Below are positions 49,104 through 57,171 of a stretch of DNA of 64,000 bases, in pieces. The stretch comes from Brevundimonas diminuta (GTDB lineage Bacteria > Pseudomonadota > Alphaproteobacteria > Caulobacterales > Caulobacteraceae). Under the pieces are notes generated by a model. That model saw only the letters and a list, made by a program, of their open reading frames with translations, was not told the origin of the DNA and did not search any database. The position numbers and the translations under genes are program-made. Numbering within the stretch: position 1 is the stretch's first letter; every line of letters begins with the position of its first letter. Location of the stretch: the NCBI RefSeq assembly GCF_022654015.1, contig NZ_CP073063.1, forward strand, positions 2,170,001-2,234,000. Reading direction: 5' to 3'.

Positions 49104-49567
49104 TGTCCGCAACCGAAGGCCAACCCGCGCCCGCCCTCGACCTGCCCACGGACGGCGGCGGCCGCGTCACCCTCGCCGCCCTGAAGGGCAAGCCCGCCGT
49201 CGTCTATTTCTACCCCAAGGACGACACGACCGGCTGCACCCGCGAGGCCCAGGACTTCACCGCCCTCGCCACCGACTTCGCCGCGCTCGGCGTGCCGGTC
49301 ATCGGCGTGTCCAAGGACACGGTGAAGAAGCACGACAGGTTCAAGGCCAAATACGATCTCGCCGTCACCCTGGCCTCCGACGAGGACGGCGCCGCCTGCG
49401 AGGCCTGGGGCGTCTGGGTGCAGAAAAAGCTTTATGGCCGCGAATATATGGGCATCGAGCGGGCCACCTTCCTGATCGACGCCGAGGGCCGGGTCGCCAA
49501 GGCCTGGCGCAATGTGAAGGTCGCCGACCACGCCGCAGCCGTCCTGGAGTCCGCCAGGGCCCTGTGA
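49103..49567 (+). CDS. bcp: Thiol peroxidase Bcp (peroxiredoxin Q)
   Basis: Protein of 154 residues. Peroxidatic Cys in DDTTGCTREAQDFTAL (near residue 45); no Cys five residues later, where many Bcp proteins have the resolving one, but C94 (AACEAWG) could serve. FYPK before it and the MGIERATFLIDAEG block near 115 are typical. It reduces peroxides with thioredoxin. Start ATG 49103 overlaps the tyrS stop. Confidence 0.93.
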   Translation: MSATEGQPAPALDLPTDGGGRVTLAALKGKPAVVYFYPKDDTTGCTREAQDFTALATDFAALGVPVIGVSKDTVKKHDRFKAKYDLAVTLASDEDGAACEAWGVWVQKKLYGREYMGIERATFLIDAEGRVAKAWRNVKVADHAAAVLESARAL

Positions 49568-49681
49568 TCGGCGAGCGCCGTTCGGAAGCGATGCTTGACC
49601 TTGGCCCCTCCTCCACGGCCTAGTGGGCGTCGGGGCTAATAGGGGCTTGGCCGGCCTTGGCTGGCAGATGCGGAGCGCACC

Positions 49682-50227
49682 ATGTTCACCAAGAGCAAAT
49701 CCTACGACAGCGGATCGAACGGCTTGGGCATCCCCCCGGCGCCCGAACCGACCACGCCCACGCCGACGGCTGCGAGCACGCCGTCCCTGCCCGCCACGAC
49801 GCCTGCGCCGCGCGCGCCCGAACCGGCCCGTCCGGCAGCCCGGTCCAGCAATCTGTCGACCCTGTCGGCCGGCGTGAAATACGAAGGCAACATCTCCGGC
49901 GCCGGCGAGCTTCAGGTCGACGGCTCGCTGAAGGGCGATGTTCGCGTCTCGCGCGTCGTGATCGGCGAAGGCGGCTCGGTCGAGGGCACGGTCCATGCCG
50001 ACGTCCTTGACGTGCGCGGTCGCGTCTCGGGCGCCATCGTCGCCAAACAGGTCAAGCTTCACGCCACCGCCCGCGTCGAGGGCGACATCACGCAAGAGCA
50101 ACTCGCCATCGACCAAGGCGCCTGGTTCCAGGGCCGCTGCAACCAGGCCAAGCGCGACACCCCCGGCGCCGCCATGCTGGAAGCCCCCGCGCCGAAGGCC
50201 GACAAGGCGGACAAGACCGCCGCCTGA
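49682..50227 (+). CDS. Bactofilin
   Basis: Protein of 181 residues. An unstructured Pro/Ala/Thr-rich start (to about 55) leads to the bactofilin beta-helix (about 58-150): ISGAGELQVDGSLKGDVRV, VIGEGGSVEGTVHADVLDVRGRVSGAIVAKQVKLHATARVEGDI. Bactofilins polymerise without nucleotide at the membrane and place wall enzymes; in Caulobacter BacA/BacB recruit PBPs at the stalk. The C-terminus is Ala/Lys/Asp-rich. It is a single gene with a strong terminator. Confidence 0.92.
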   Translation: MFTKSKSYDSGSNGLGIPPAPEPTTPTPTAASTPSLPATTPAPRAPEPARPAARSSNLSTLSAGVKYEGNISGAGELQVDGSLKGDVRVSRVVIGEGGSVEGTVHADVLDVRGRVSGAIVAKQVKLHATARVEGDITQEQLAIDQGAWFQGRCNQAKRDTPGAAMLEAPAPKADKADKTAA

Positions 50228-50281
50228 CCGCAGCGAATGCGAACGGGTTCAAGTCGGCCGAAAGGCCGATAGCCCAAACAA

Positions 50282-50311
50282 AAAAGGGCGGCTCGTCGGA
50301 GCCGCCCTTTT
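50282..50311. terminator. Bidirectional rho-independent terminator
   Basis: AAAAGGGCGGCTC (50282-50294) and GAGCCGCCCTTTT (50299-50311) form a perfect 13-bp stem with a 4-base loop and A/T runs on both sides. It serves the bactofilin gene on the plus strand and prfB on the minus strand (stop 4 bases away). Confidence 0.92.
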
Positions 50312-50314
50312 CCG

Positions 50315-51437
50315 TCAGTCCACGCTCGATCCTCGGGTCTCGCCGACCCGCTGGGCCAGGGCCGCGCCCATGAAGGCGTCCAGGTCGCCGTCCAGCACCC
50401 CCTGGGTGTCCGAGGTCTCAACCTCGGTCCGCAGGTCCTTCACCATCTGATAGGGCTGCAGGACATAGGAGCGGATCTGGTGGCCCCACCCGATGTCGGT
50501 CTTGGCGTCGGCCAGCGCCTGAGCCGCCGCCTCGCGCTTCTGCAGTTCCAGCTCGTACAGGCGCGCGCGCAGCATCTTCCACGCCATCTCGCGGTTCTGG
50601 TGCTGCGACCGGCCGGCCTGGCAGGCCACGACGGTGTTGGTCGGGGTGTGCGTCAGGCGCACGGCCGAGTCGGTCTTGTTGATGTGCTGACCGCCGGCGC
50701 CCGAGGCGCGATAGGTGTCGGTGCGCACGTCCGAGGGGTTGATGTCGATCTCGATCGCGTCGTCCACGACCGGCGACACCCCGATTGAGGCGAAGCTGGT
50801 GTGGCGCTTGGCCGCCGCGTCATAGGGGCTGATGCGGACCAGGCGGTGCACGCCCGATTCCGACTTCAGCCAGCCATAGGCGTTGGGCCCCTCGATCAGG
50901 ATGGTGGCCGACTTGACCCCCGCCTGCTCGCCCTCTTCGTGCGCTTCGATCGTGACCTCGTAGCCGTGCGCCTTGGCCCAGCGGGAATACATGCGCAGCA
51001 GCATGCCGGCCCAGTCGTTCGACTCGGTGCCGCCGGCGCCGGAGTTGACTTCAAGATAGGCGTCGTTGCCGTCGGCCTCGCCGGACAACAGGGCTTCCAG
51101 CTCGGCGCGGGCGGCGCGTTCCTTGATGCCGCGCAGCGACGCGCGAGCGTCTTCCAGCGCGCCCTCGTCGCCTTCCTCGTCCGCCATCTCGGCCAGCATC
51201 ACCCCGTCTTCGAGGTCCTGCTCCATCGCCTTGACGGTGTTGATCTTACCTTCCAGCTGCGAGCGTTCGCGGCTGACGGCCTGGGCCTCGTCGGGCTTGT
51301 CCCACAGCGTAGGATCCTCGACCCGCGCATTCAGCTCATCGAGCTTTCTTAGAGCGACATCCCAGTCAAAGACGCCTCCTGAGCAGAGCGACGCTCTGCT
51401 CGATGTCGGCCTTCATGGCCTCGACATCCGGTCTCAT
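50315..51437 (-). CDS. prfB: Peptide chain release factor 2, with programmed +1 frameshift
   Basis: Two frames make one protein of about 373 residues. The short first frame starts at ATG 51437 and ends after 23 codons at TGA (51368-51366); the long frame continues from GAC at 51367. The junction reads AGGAGG-CGT-CTT-TGA-C, the classic RF2 shift site with an internal Shine-Dalgarno. RF2 recognises UGA and UAA, so a lack of RF2 favours the shift (autoregulation). SPYD near the stop-codon-reading loop and [12 protein letters not shown] (GGQ) identify RF2. Without the shift the gene would look 5'-truncated at 51226. Confidence 0.96.
51365..51380 (-). promoter_or_regulatory. RF2 programmed-frameshift signal
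   Basis: Internal Shine-Dalgarno AGGAGG (51380-51375), CGT spacer, slippery CTT (51371-51369), in-frame stop TGA (51368-51366), then C. The 3-base gap between the Shine-Dalgarno and CTT equals that in E. coli prfB. After the shift the peptide reads ..[15 protein letters not shown].., which joins the long frame. Confidence 0.95.
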
Positions 51438-51508
51438 CGCAAACTCCGCGACACAACGCCCTCAGCAGCGCGGCCCTTAGGCCGCGCGACAGGGCAGGAT
51501 TAATGGAA

Positions 51509-51535
51509 AACGGCGCGCCACGAGGACGCGCCGTT
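51509..51535 (-). terminator. Terminator of the PBP1A gene
   Basis: AACGGCGCG (51509-51517) pairs with CGCGCCGTT (51527-51535); read on the minus strand it is followed by TTCC from the GGAAAA run. It lies about 20 bases beyond the stop at 51556. Confidence 0.7.
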
Positions 51536-51555
51536 CGAAAGGCCTACCTAGAGCC

Positions 51556-53970
51556 TCAGTACAATCCGCTCAAGTCCTCCGCCGGCGCCTTCTTGGGCGG
51601 CGGCGGCGCGGTGGGCGCCGGCGACGAGGCGGGCGCGCCGCTGGCGGCCTCCTGCTCGCGACGGATCACCTCATAGTAGTTCTGCGGTCCGACGGGCTGG
51701 GCCGGGCCGGTCGGGCGCGGCGGCGGGGCCTGGCGCTCGGTGCCGGGACGGAAGGCCTCCTCGATGCCGTTGACGGTGCGGAAGATGGCGTTCTTGGGCC
51801 GCACGAACGGGCGAGCCGGCCTTTCCTTCAACGCCGTCTGCATGAACTCCGTGAAGACCGGCACGGCGGCCGAGGCGCCGGCTTCTCCGGATCCCAGCGA
51901 GCGGTTGTCATCAAAGCCGATGAAGACGCCGACCACGATGTCGGTGGTGAAGCCGACGAACCAGGCCGAGCGATATTCGTTGGTGGTGCCCGTCTTGCCC
52001 GCGACCCAGGGGCCGAGACCGCGCGCGCTGGCGGCGGTGCCGCGCTGAACCACGCCCTCCAGCATGGAGCTCATCTGATAGGCGGTGATCGGGTCGATGA
52101 CCTGGGTTCCGCGTTGCTGCAGGCGCGGCGACTCTTGGCCCGAGAAGCCGCGTCCGCATTCGCGGCAGCTGCGGTTGTCGGCGCGGAAAATGGTCTCGCC
52201 GTCGCGGTCTTGAACATAGTCGATCAGATAGGGCGTCACCCGCCGCCCGCCGTTGGCGAAGGCGGAATAGGCGGCCGTGATCTCCAGCGGCGTGACCTCG
52301 CCGGCGCCCAGCGACACCGACAGGTTCGGCGTCATGCCTGGCAGACCCATCTTGGCCGACTGATCGACGATCTTCTTCATGCCGACCGACTGGGCCAGCC
52401 GCACCGTCATGACGTTGCGCGACAGCTCCAGCCCGCGACGCAGCGTCTGAGGGCCATAGTATTGGCGGCTGTAGTTCTCGGGCGTCCAGCGCGTGCCGTT
52501 GGGACCGCCGGCGAAGCTTATCGGCGCATCCAGGACGATCGAGGCCGGGGTGAAGTCGCCCTCCAGCGCCGTCGCATAGACGAAGGGTTTGAAGGCCGAA
52601 CCCGGTTGACGGCGCGCCTGGGTCGCCCGGTTGAAGCTGGACAACGCGTAGGAATAGCCGCCGACCATCGCCAGCACGCGTCCGGACTGCGGCTCGATGG
52701 CGACCAGCGCCCCGTTGACGCGCGGCACCTGCTTCAGGGCGAACTGGCCGCCCTGCGGCTCCACGAAGATCAGTTCGCCGCGCTTCAGCTGACGATTGGC
52801 GTTGGCCCAGGCGGCGTCCGACGCCAGCAGCGTGCCGGACTTGTCGTCGCGGGCGGTGCGGATGCGAACCGTGTTGCCGCTGACGCTTTCGATGGCGGCG
52901 GCCTGCCAGCTGCGGCGCTCGGGCGGCGCCTGCTCCTTCAACGCGACCGCCTGCCAGCCGTCGGCGAAGTCGGTCGTGCCCCACCCGCCGCGCCAGCCAT
53001 GACGACGGTCGTAGTTCTCAAGCCCCTGCATCAGGGCCCGGCGCGCCGCCGTCTGCAGCGTGGGGTCCAGGGTCGTGCGCATATAGAAGCCGCCGGCGCG
53101 CAGCTGCTCGCCGAACTGAGGGTTGGCGGCGGCTTGGCGGCGCGCCTCCTCGACGAAGAAGTCGGCGTCCTTGTAATCCGACCGTTGCGGCGCATCGCGC
53201 GTGACCAGAGGCTTGGCGCGGGCCTCGACCAGTTGTTCAGGCGTCAGCCAGCCGCTCTGCACCATCTCGCCCAGCACCCAGTCACGGCGGCCCTTGGCCG
53301 CCCCGGGGTGACGCTTGGGGTGATAGTTGTTCGGCCCCTTGGGCAGGGACGCCAGGAAGGCGGCTTCGTCGGGCGTCAGCTGCGCCAGCGACTTGCCGAA
53401 ATAGTTGTAGGCCGCCGAAGCGATGCCGAACGAGCGATAGCCCAGGAAAATCTCGTTCAGATACAGCTCGAGGATCTGTTCCTTGGACAGGGTCGCCTCC
53501 AGGCGATTGGCAAGGATGGCCTCCTTCAGCTTGCGGTTCAGGCTGGATTCGTTGGTCAGCAGGACGTTCTTGGCCACCTGCTGGGTGATGGTCGAACCGC
53601 CTTCCAGCCGACGTCCCGACGCCAGGTTGAAGACGTTCTTCAGCGACGCGCGGCCGATGCCGCCCACGTCGATGCCGCCATGCTGGAAGAAGTTGCGATC
53701 TTCAGCCGCCAGGAAGGCGTGGATCACCGGCTGGGGAATCTGGTCGTAGGAGACATAGATTCGGCGCTCGTCCGAAAACTCGCCGATAAGGGTGCCGTCG
53801 CCGGCATAGACGCGCGTTGCGGTCGGCGGGCGATAGTCCGCCAGCTCCGACGCATCGGGCAGGTCGTGGAACAGCCACGCCGCATAGACGGCGACGACCA
53901 ACCCCGCCAGGGCGATGCCGCCCAGCAGAACCATGCCCGCCCACACGAACCAGCGTTCGGCAATCTTCAC
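51556..53970 (-). CDS. mrcA: Penicillin-binding protein 1A, bifunctional
   Basis: Class A PBP of 804 residues with one membrane segment (about 9-33). The glycosyltransferase domain has E90 in AAEDRNFFQHGG and GGSTITQQVAKN near 125; an OB-like insert follows; the transpeptidase has S458-AF-K461, LSRN near 520 and KTGTTNEYRSAWF near 665. It polymerises and cross-links wall. The C-terminal ~65 residues are Pro/Ala-rich. Start is GTG at 53970, with GGAG seven bases upstream. A CRECGR cysteine pair near 610 is a loop also found in related alphaproteobacterial PBP1A. Confidence 0.95.
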   Translation of the reverse strand: MKIAERWFVWAGMVLLGGIALAGLVVAVYAAWLFHDLPDASELADYRPPTATRVYAGDGTLIGEFSDERRIYVSYDQIPQPVIHAFLAAEDRNFFQHGGIDVGGIGRASLKNVFNLASGRRLEGGSTITQQVAKNVLLTNESSLNRKLKEAILANRLEATLSKEQILELYLNEIFLGYRSFGIASAAYNYFGKSLAQLTPDEAAFLASLPKGPNNYHPKRHPGAAKGRRDWVLGEMVQSGWLTPEQLVEARAKPLVTRDAPQRSDYKDADFFVEEARRQAAANPQFGEQLRAGGFYMRTTLDPTLQTAARRALMQGLENYDRRHGWRGGWGTTDFADGWQAVALKEQAPPERRSWQAAAIESVSGNTVRIRTARDDKSGTLLASDAAWANANRQLKRGELIFVEPQGGQFALKQVPRVNGALVAIEPQSGRVLAMVGGYSYALSSFNRATQARRQPGSAFKPFVYATALEGDFTPASIVLDAPISFAGGPNGTRWTPENYSRQYYGPQTLRRGLELSRNVMTVRLAQSVGMKKIVDQSAKMGLPGMTPNLSVSLGAGEVTPLEITAAYSAFANGGRRVTPYLIDYVQDRDGETIFRADNRSCRECGRGFSGQESPRLQQRGTQVIDPITAYQMSSMLEGVVQRGTAASARGLGPWVAGKTGTTNEYRSAWFVGFTTDIVVGVFIGFDDNRSLGSGEAGASAAVPVFTEFMQTALKERPARPFVRPKNAIFRTVNGIEEAFRPGTERQAPPPRPTGPAQPVGPQNYYEVIRREQEAASGAPASSPAPTAPPPPKKAPAEDLSGLY

Positions 53971-54029
53971 TGCGTACTCCGACGACGCGCCCCAGCAGGT
54001 GCTTTAGCCCGCGTCGCCGGTCGATGGCT

Positions 54030-54142
54030 AGACCTTGATCGGCTGGAGAGGAATCGCTCCGCGATTCCGCTGAAGCCGTGAATCAAGGTCTCGCTTGAAG
54101 CTGGAGCCTGATTCACCGCTACGTCGAAGCGCGAAGCGCTTC
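54030..54142. repeat. Cluster of inverted repeats between mrcA and ohr
   Basis: AGACCTTGAT (54030-54039) pairs with ATCAAGGTCT (54082-54091); inside is GGAATCGC-TCC-GCGATTCC (54050-54068); then GAAGCGC-GAA-GCGCTTC (54126-54142). AGCCTG and CAGGCT words further connect 54105 with 54158. The 266-base gap between the divergent genes has no coding region. It looks like a dispersed palindromic element of this bacterial group. Confidence 0.65.
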
Positions 54143-54236
54143 AACTCAAGCGGACCAGGCTCTAGCCGCGATGCAACGCCCCTTCCCGTCCGCCGTTAAG
54201 CTCCCATCTCAAGCATCCCAACCCAAGGAGCCTGCC

Positions 54237-54665
54237 ATGGAAGTTCTGTATCGCGCCCAATCGACGGCATCGGGCGGAGGCCGTGAGGACGGCCGTTCGG
54301 CCACCGACGACGGTAAGATCGACGTCAAACTGTCGACGCCGACCGAGATGGGCGGCAAGGGCGGCGACGGCACCAATCCGGAGCAGCTCTTCGCCACCGG
54401 ATACGCCGCCTGTTATCTCGGCGCGCTGCGTCTGGTCAGCGGCAAGGCCGGCACGCCCGTGAGCCCCGACACCAAGGTCACGGCCGGCGTCGGCTTTGGC
54501 AAGAACACCAAGGGCGAAGGCTTCAATCTGGATGTCGACCTGACCGTGACCGACCACGGCCTGGACCAGGCCGTTATCGACGACCTGATCGAGAAGGCGC
54601 ACCAGGTCTGCCCCTACTCCAACGCCACCCGCAACAACGTCGATGTTCGGCTGAGCGCGAAATAA
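54237..54665 (+). CDS. ohr: Organic hydroperoxide resistance protein Ohr
   Basis: OsmC/Ohr-fold protein of 142 residues. The two redox cysteines are C59 (ATGYAACYLGAL) and C125 (HQVCPYSNATRNN), and the CPYSNATR sequence distinguishes Ohr from OsmC. It reduces organic and lipid peroxides using lipoylated proteins. ATG 54237 follows AAGGAG at good spacing. No ohrR (MarR family) gene is next to it, which is the common arrangement elsewhere. Confidence 0.94.
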   Translation: MEVLYRAQSTASGGGREDGRSATDDGKIDVKLSTPTEMGGKGGDGTNPEQLFATGYAACYLGALRLVSGKAGTPVSPDTKVTAGVGFGKNTKGEGFNLDVDLTVTDHGLDQAVIDDLIEKAHQVCPYSNATRNNVDVRLSAK

Positions 54666-54724
54666 CCGACGCCGAGGGCCGCGCGCGTGTTGAGCCGCGC
54701 GCGCGGCGCCTCTAGATGAGGTCC

Positions 54725-55729
54725 ATGACCTCCCCGCTCGACGCCTCCCCCGATCCCCTGCTGACGCTCGAACCGCATCGCCGCGTGACCCTGCGCGAAG
54801 TCTTTGGCGTGGACAGCGACATGACCGTGCCCGCCTTCGACGAGCGCGACAGCCATGTGCCCGAGATCGACGAGGCCTATCGCTTCGATCCCCAGACGAC
54901 GATCGCCATCTGCGCCGGCTTCGCCTTCGACCGACGCGTCATGGTCCAGGGCTATCACGGCACCGGCAAGTCGACCCACATCGAACAGGTCGCCGCCCGC
55001 CTGAACTGGCCGCTGGTGCGGGTGAACCTGGACAGCCACGTCAGCCGGATCGACCTGATCGGCAAGGACGCGATCGTCCTGAAGGACGGCAAGCAGATCA
55101 CCGAGTTCCGCGAGGGCATCCTGCCCTGGTCGCTGCAACGCCCCATCGCCCTGGTCTTCGACGAATACGACGCCGGCCGGCCCGACGTGATGTTCGTGAT
55201 CCAGCGCGTGCTCGAGGCTCAAGGCCGCCTGACCCTGCTGGACCAGAACCGCGTCATTCGCCCGAACCGCTATTTCCGTTTGTTCGCCACAACCAACACC
55301 ATCGGCCTGGGCGACACCACAGGCCTGTATCACGGCGCGCAACAGATCAATCAGGCCCAGCTGGACCGCTGGAACATCGTCACCACGCTGAACTATCTGG
55401 ATCACGACGTGGAAGCCGAGATCGTCGCCGCCAAGGTGCCCGAGTGGAGGGACGCCGAGGGCCGCCGCCGGATCGCCGCCATGGTCCGCGTCGCCGACAT
55501 GACCCGCAACGCCTTCATGAACGGCGACATCTCGACCGTCATGTCGCCCCGCACCGTCATCACCTGGGCCCAGAACGCCCAGATCTTCAACGACGACCTG
55601 GGCCTCAGCTTCCGCCTGACCTTCCTAAACAAGTGCGACGAGCTGGAACGCCCGACCATCGCCGAGTTCTACCAGCGCGCCTTCGGCGAAGACCTGCCCG
55701 AGGCGGCGACGCGGGTGAAGGTGGGGTAA
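54725..55729 (+). CDS. cobS: Cobaltochelatase subunit CobS
   Basis: AAA+ ATPase of 334 residues. The N-terminal [20 protein letters not shown] is typical of CobS; Walker A is GYHGTGKST (76-84) and Walker B is [10 protein letters not shown] near 150. With CobT and CobN it inserts cobalt in aerobic cobalamin synthesis. cobT and other cob genes are not in the window. ATG 54725 has GAGG upstream; ATG 54716 is an alternative. Some members act in other metal chelation, so the name is by family. Confidence 0.92.
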   Translation: MTSPLDASPDPLLTLEPHRRVTLREVFGVDSDMTVPAFDERDSHVPEIDEAYRFDPQTTIAICAGFAFDRRVMVQGYHGTGKSTHIEQVAARLNWPLVRVNLDSHVSRIDLIGKDAIVLKDGKQITEFREGILPWSLQRPIALVFDEYDAGRPDVMFVIQRVLEAQGRLTLLDQNRVIRPNRYFRLFATTNTIGLGDTTGLYHGAQQINQAQLDRWNIVTTLNYLDHDVEAEIVAAKVPEWRDAEGRRRIAAMVRVADMTRNAFMNGDISTVMSPRTVITWAQNAQIFNDDLGLSFRLTFLNKCDELERPTIAEFYQRAFGEDLPEAATRVKVG

Positions 55730-55732
55730 GGC

Positions 55733-56092
55733 TCAGCCCCGCGCTTCTTCGCCGCCGCCGATGAAGGCGCCGGCGATCCAGCTGACGACGCCGGTCACGA
55801 TGGCGGCGCCGATGCCGGCCCACAGGCCGTCGACCCGGAAGCCGTCTAGGAAGACCGACGTCAGCCCGATCATGGCGGCGTTCACGACCAGCAGGAACAG
55901 TCCCAAGGTCACTACGGTGATCGGGAAGGTCAGCACGACCAGGATCGGCCGCACAAAGGCGTTGACCAGCCCCAGAATGATGGCCGCCGCGATCAGCGAC
56001 CCGGTGCTTGTGAAATCGACGCCCGGCACGACCTGGGCGGACAGCCACAGGCCCGCCATCGTGATCAGCGCCTGGATGATGAAACGGATCAT
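55733..56092 (-). CDS. Phage-holin-4-like (YvlD-type) membrane protein
   Basis: Protein of 119 residues with four hydrophobic segments and the family pattern SLIAAAIILGLVNAFVRPILVVLTFPITVVTLGLFLLVVNAAM. Despite the name, these proteins are chromosomal membrane proteins of unknown function and not evidence for a phage. ATG 56092 has GAGGG upstream; a TTG at 56113 is unlikely. It converges on cobS with 3 bases between. Confidence 0.85.
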   Translation of the reverse strand: MIRFIIQALITMAGLWLSAQVVPGVDFTSTGSLIAAAIILGLVNAFVRPILVVLTFPITVVTLGLFLLVVNAAMIGLTSVFLDGFRVDGLWAGIGAAIVTGVVSWIAGAFIGGGEEARG

Positions 56093-56200
56093 GACGGCCC
56101 TCGTGACGTTCAAGCGTGACCATAATGCACGAGGTGGACGAAGGCTCCCCCTTCGCAGACGGCGCTGCTATCGAAGATTCGAACCGCACGGAGACCCCCC

Positions 56201-56638
56201 ATGAGCCTGCACGGCGCCTATGACACCAACAACATCTTCGCCAAGATTCTGCGCGGCGACATTCCGTCGGTGAAGGTGTGGGAGGACGACCACGTCCTGG
56301 CCTTCATGGACGTGTTTCCCCAGTCGGAAGGCCACGTCCTGATCATCGCCAAACAGTCCCAGGCGCGTAATCTATTGGAGATTGAGCCGGAAGTTCTGGC
56401 CCACGTGACCGCCGCCCTGCAACGCACGGCCAAGGCGGTCGAGAAAGCGCTGAAGCCCGAAGGCCTGTCGATCCTGCAGTTCAATGGCGAGGCGGGCGGA
56501 CAGACGGTCTTCCACCTGCATTTCCACATCGTGCCGCGTTGGGCCGATCGCGAGATGAAGGGTCACGGCCATGCGCCGATGGCGGATACGGCGACCTTGC
56601 GGGCGCTGGCCGACCGGATCGCGGCCGAACTGGACTAG
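56201..56638 (+). CDS. HIT-family (histidine triad) nucleotide hydrolase
   Basis: Protein of 145 residues. The triad VFHLHFHIVPR near residue 100 carries the catalytic histidines; IFAKILRGDIPSVKVWEDDHVLAFMD near residue 8 is the nucleotide-binding start. HinT/Fhit-like enzymes cut AMP from aminoacyl-AMP or phosphoramidates. The specific substrate is unknown. Its stop overlaps the end of the convergent regA gene by 4 bases. Confidence 0.92.
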   Translation: MSLHGAYDTNNIFAKILRGDIPSVKVWEDDHVLAFMDVFPQSEGHVLIIAKQSQARNLLEIEPEVLAHVTAALQRTAKAVEKALKPEGLSILQFNGEAGGQTVFHLHFHIVPRWADREMKGHGHAPMADTATLRALADRIAAELD

Positions 56639-57171
56639 GTGACGCGGCGCTTTTCCAGCTTTCGCGCCAGGGTGCGGCGGTGCATGCCCAACCGCCGCGC
56701 CGCCTCCGAGATGTTGAAGTCGGTCTCAACCAGCGTCTCGTGGATCCGCTCCCATTCCAGCGTCTTGATCGAGGTGGGGCGCGTGCCCAGGGGCGTCTCG
56801 GCGTCGCCGCCGGCCCGGCCGAAGGCGGCTTCGATGTCATCGGTGCTGGCGGGCTTGGCCAGATAGTGCCGGGCGCCCAGCTTGATCGCCTCGACCGCCG
56901 TGGCGATGCTGGCGAAGCCGGTCAGGACGACGATGTTCATGTCGGGGTCGAAGGCGTGAAGAGCCTCGACACAGGTCAGGCCGGAATGTCCGCCCAGCTT
57001 CAGATCGACAACCGCATAGCCGGGGCGATGCGTCTTCAGCACCTCGGTCATCTGGTCCGGACTGGCGGCGCTGACGACCTTATAGCCGCGCCGCTCGAAC
57101 GAGCGTCGCAGGGTGGTTGAAAACGACTCGTCGTCCTCGACGATCAGCAACAATCTGGCGTCATCGGTCAT
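56635..57171 (-). CDS. regA: RegA/ActR/PrrA redox response regulator
   Basis: Protein of 178 residues. The receiver domain has the acidic pair near residues 13-14, phosphoacceptor D56 (VVDLKLGGHSGL) and K106 (LAKPAS). A proline/threonine linker leads to a Fis-like helix-turn-helix, FNISEAARRLGMHRRTLARKL, the hallmark of this family. RegA controls respiration, CO2 and N2 metabolism genes in response to redox state in alphaproteobacteria. Its start overlaps regB by 11 bases. Confidence 0.94.
   Translation of the reverse strand: MTDDARLLLIVEDDESFSTTLRRSFERRGYKVVSAASPDQMTEVLKTHRPGYAVVDLKLGGHSGLTCVEALHAFDPDMNIVVLTGFASIATAVEAIKLGARHYLAKPASTDDIEAAFGRAGGDAETPLGTRPTSIKTLEWERIHETLVETDFNISEAARRLGMHRRTLARKLEKRRVT

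Noticed and set aside
51226..51437. prfB as a truncated gene or sequencing error
   Set aside because: The break falls exactly at the conserved RF2 frameshift signal with its internal Shine-Dalgarno, so it is programmed.
55733..56092. Holin-like gene as sign of a prophage
   Set aside because: The family is a common chromosomal membrane protein, and there are no other phage genes around it.
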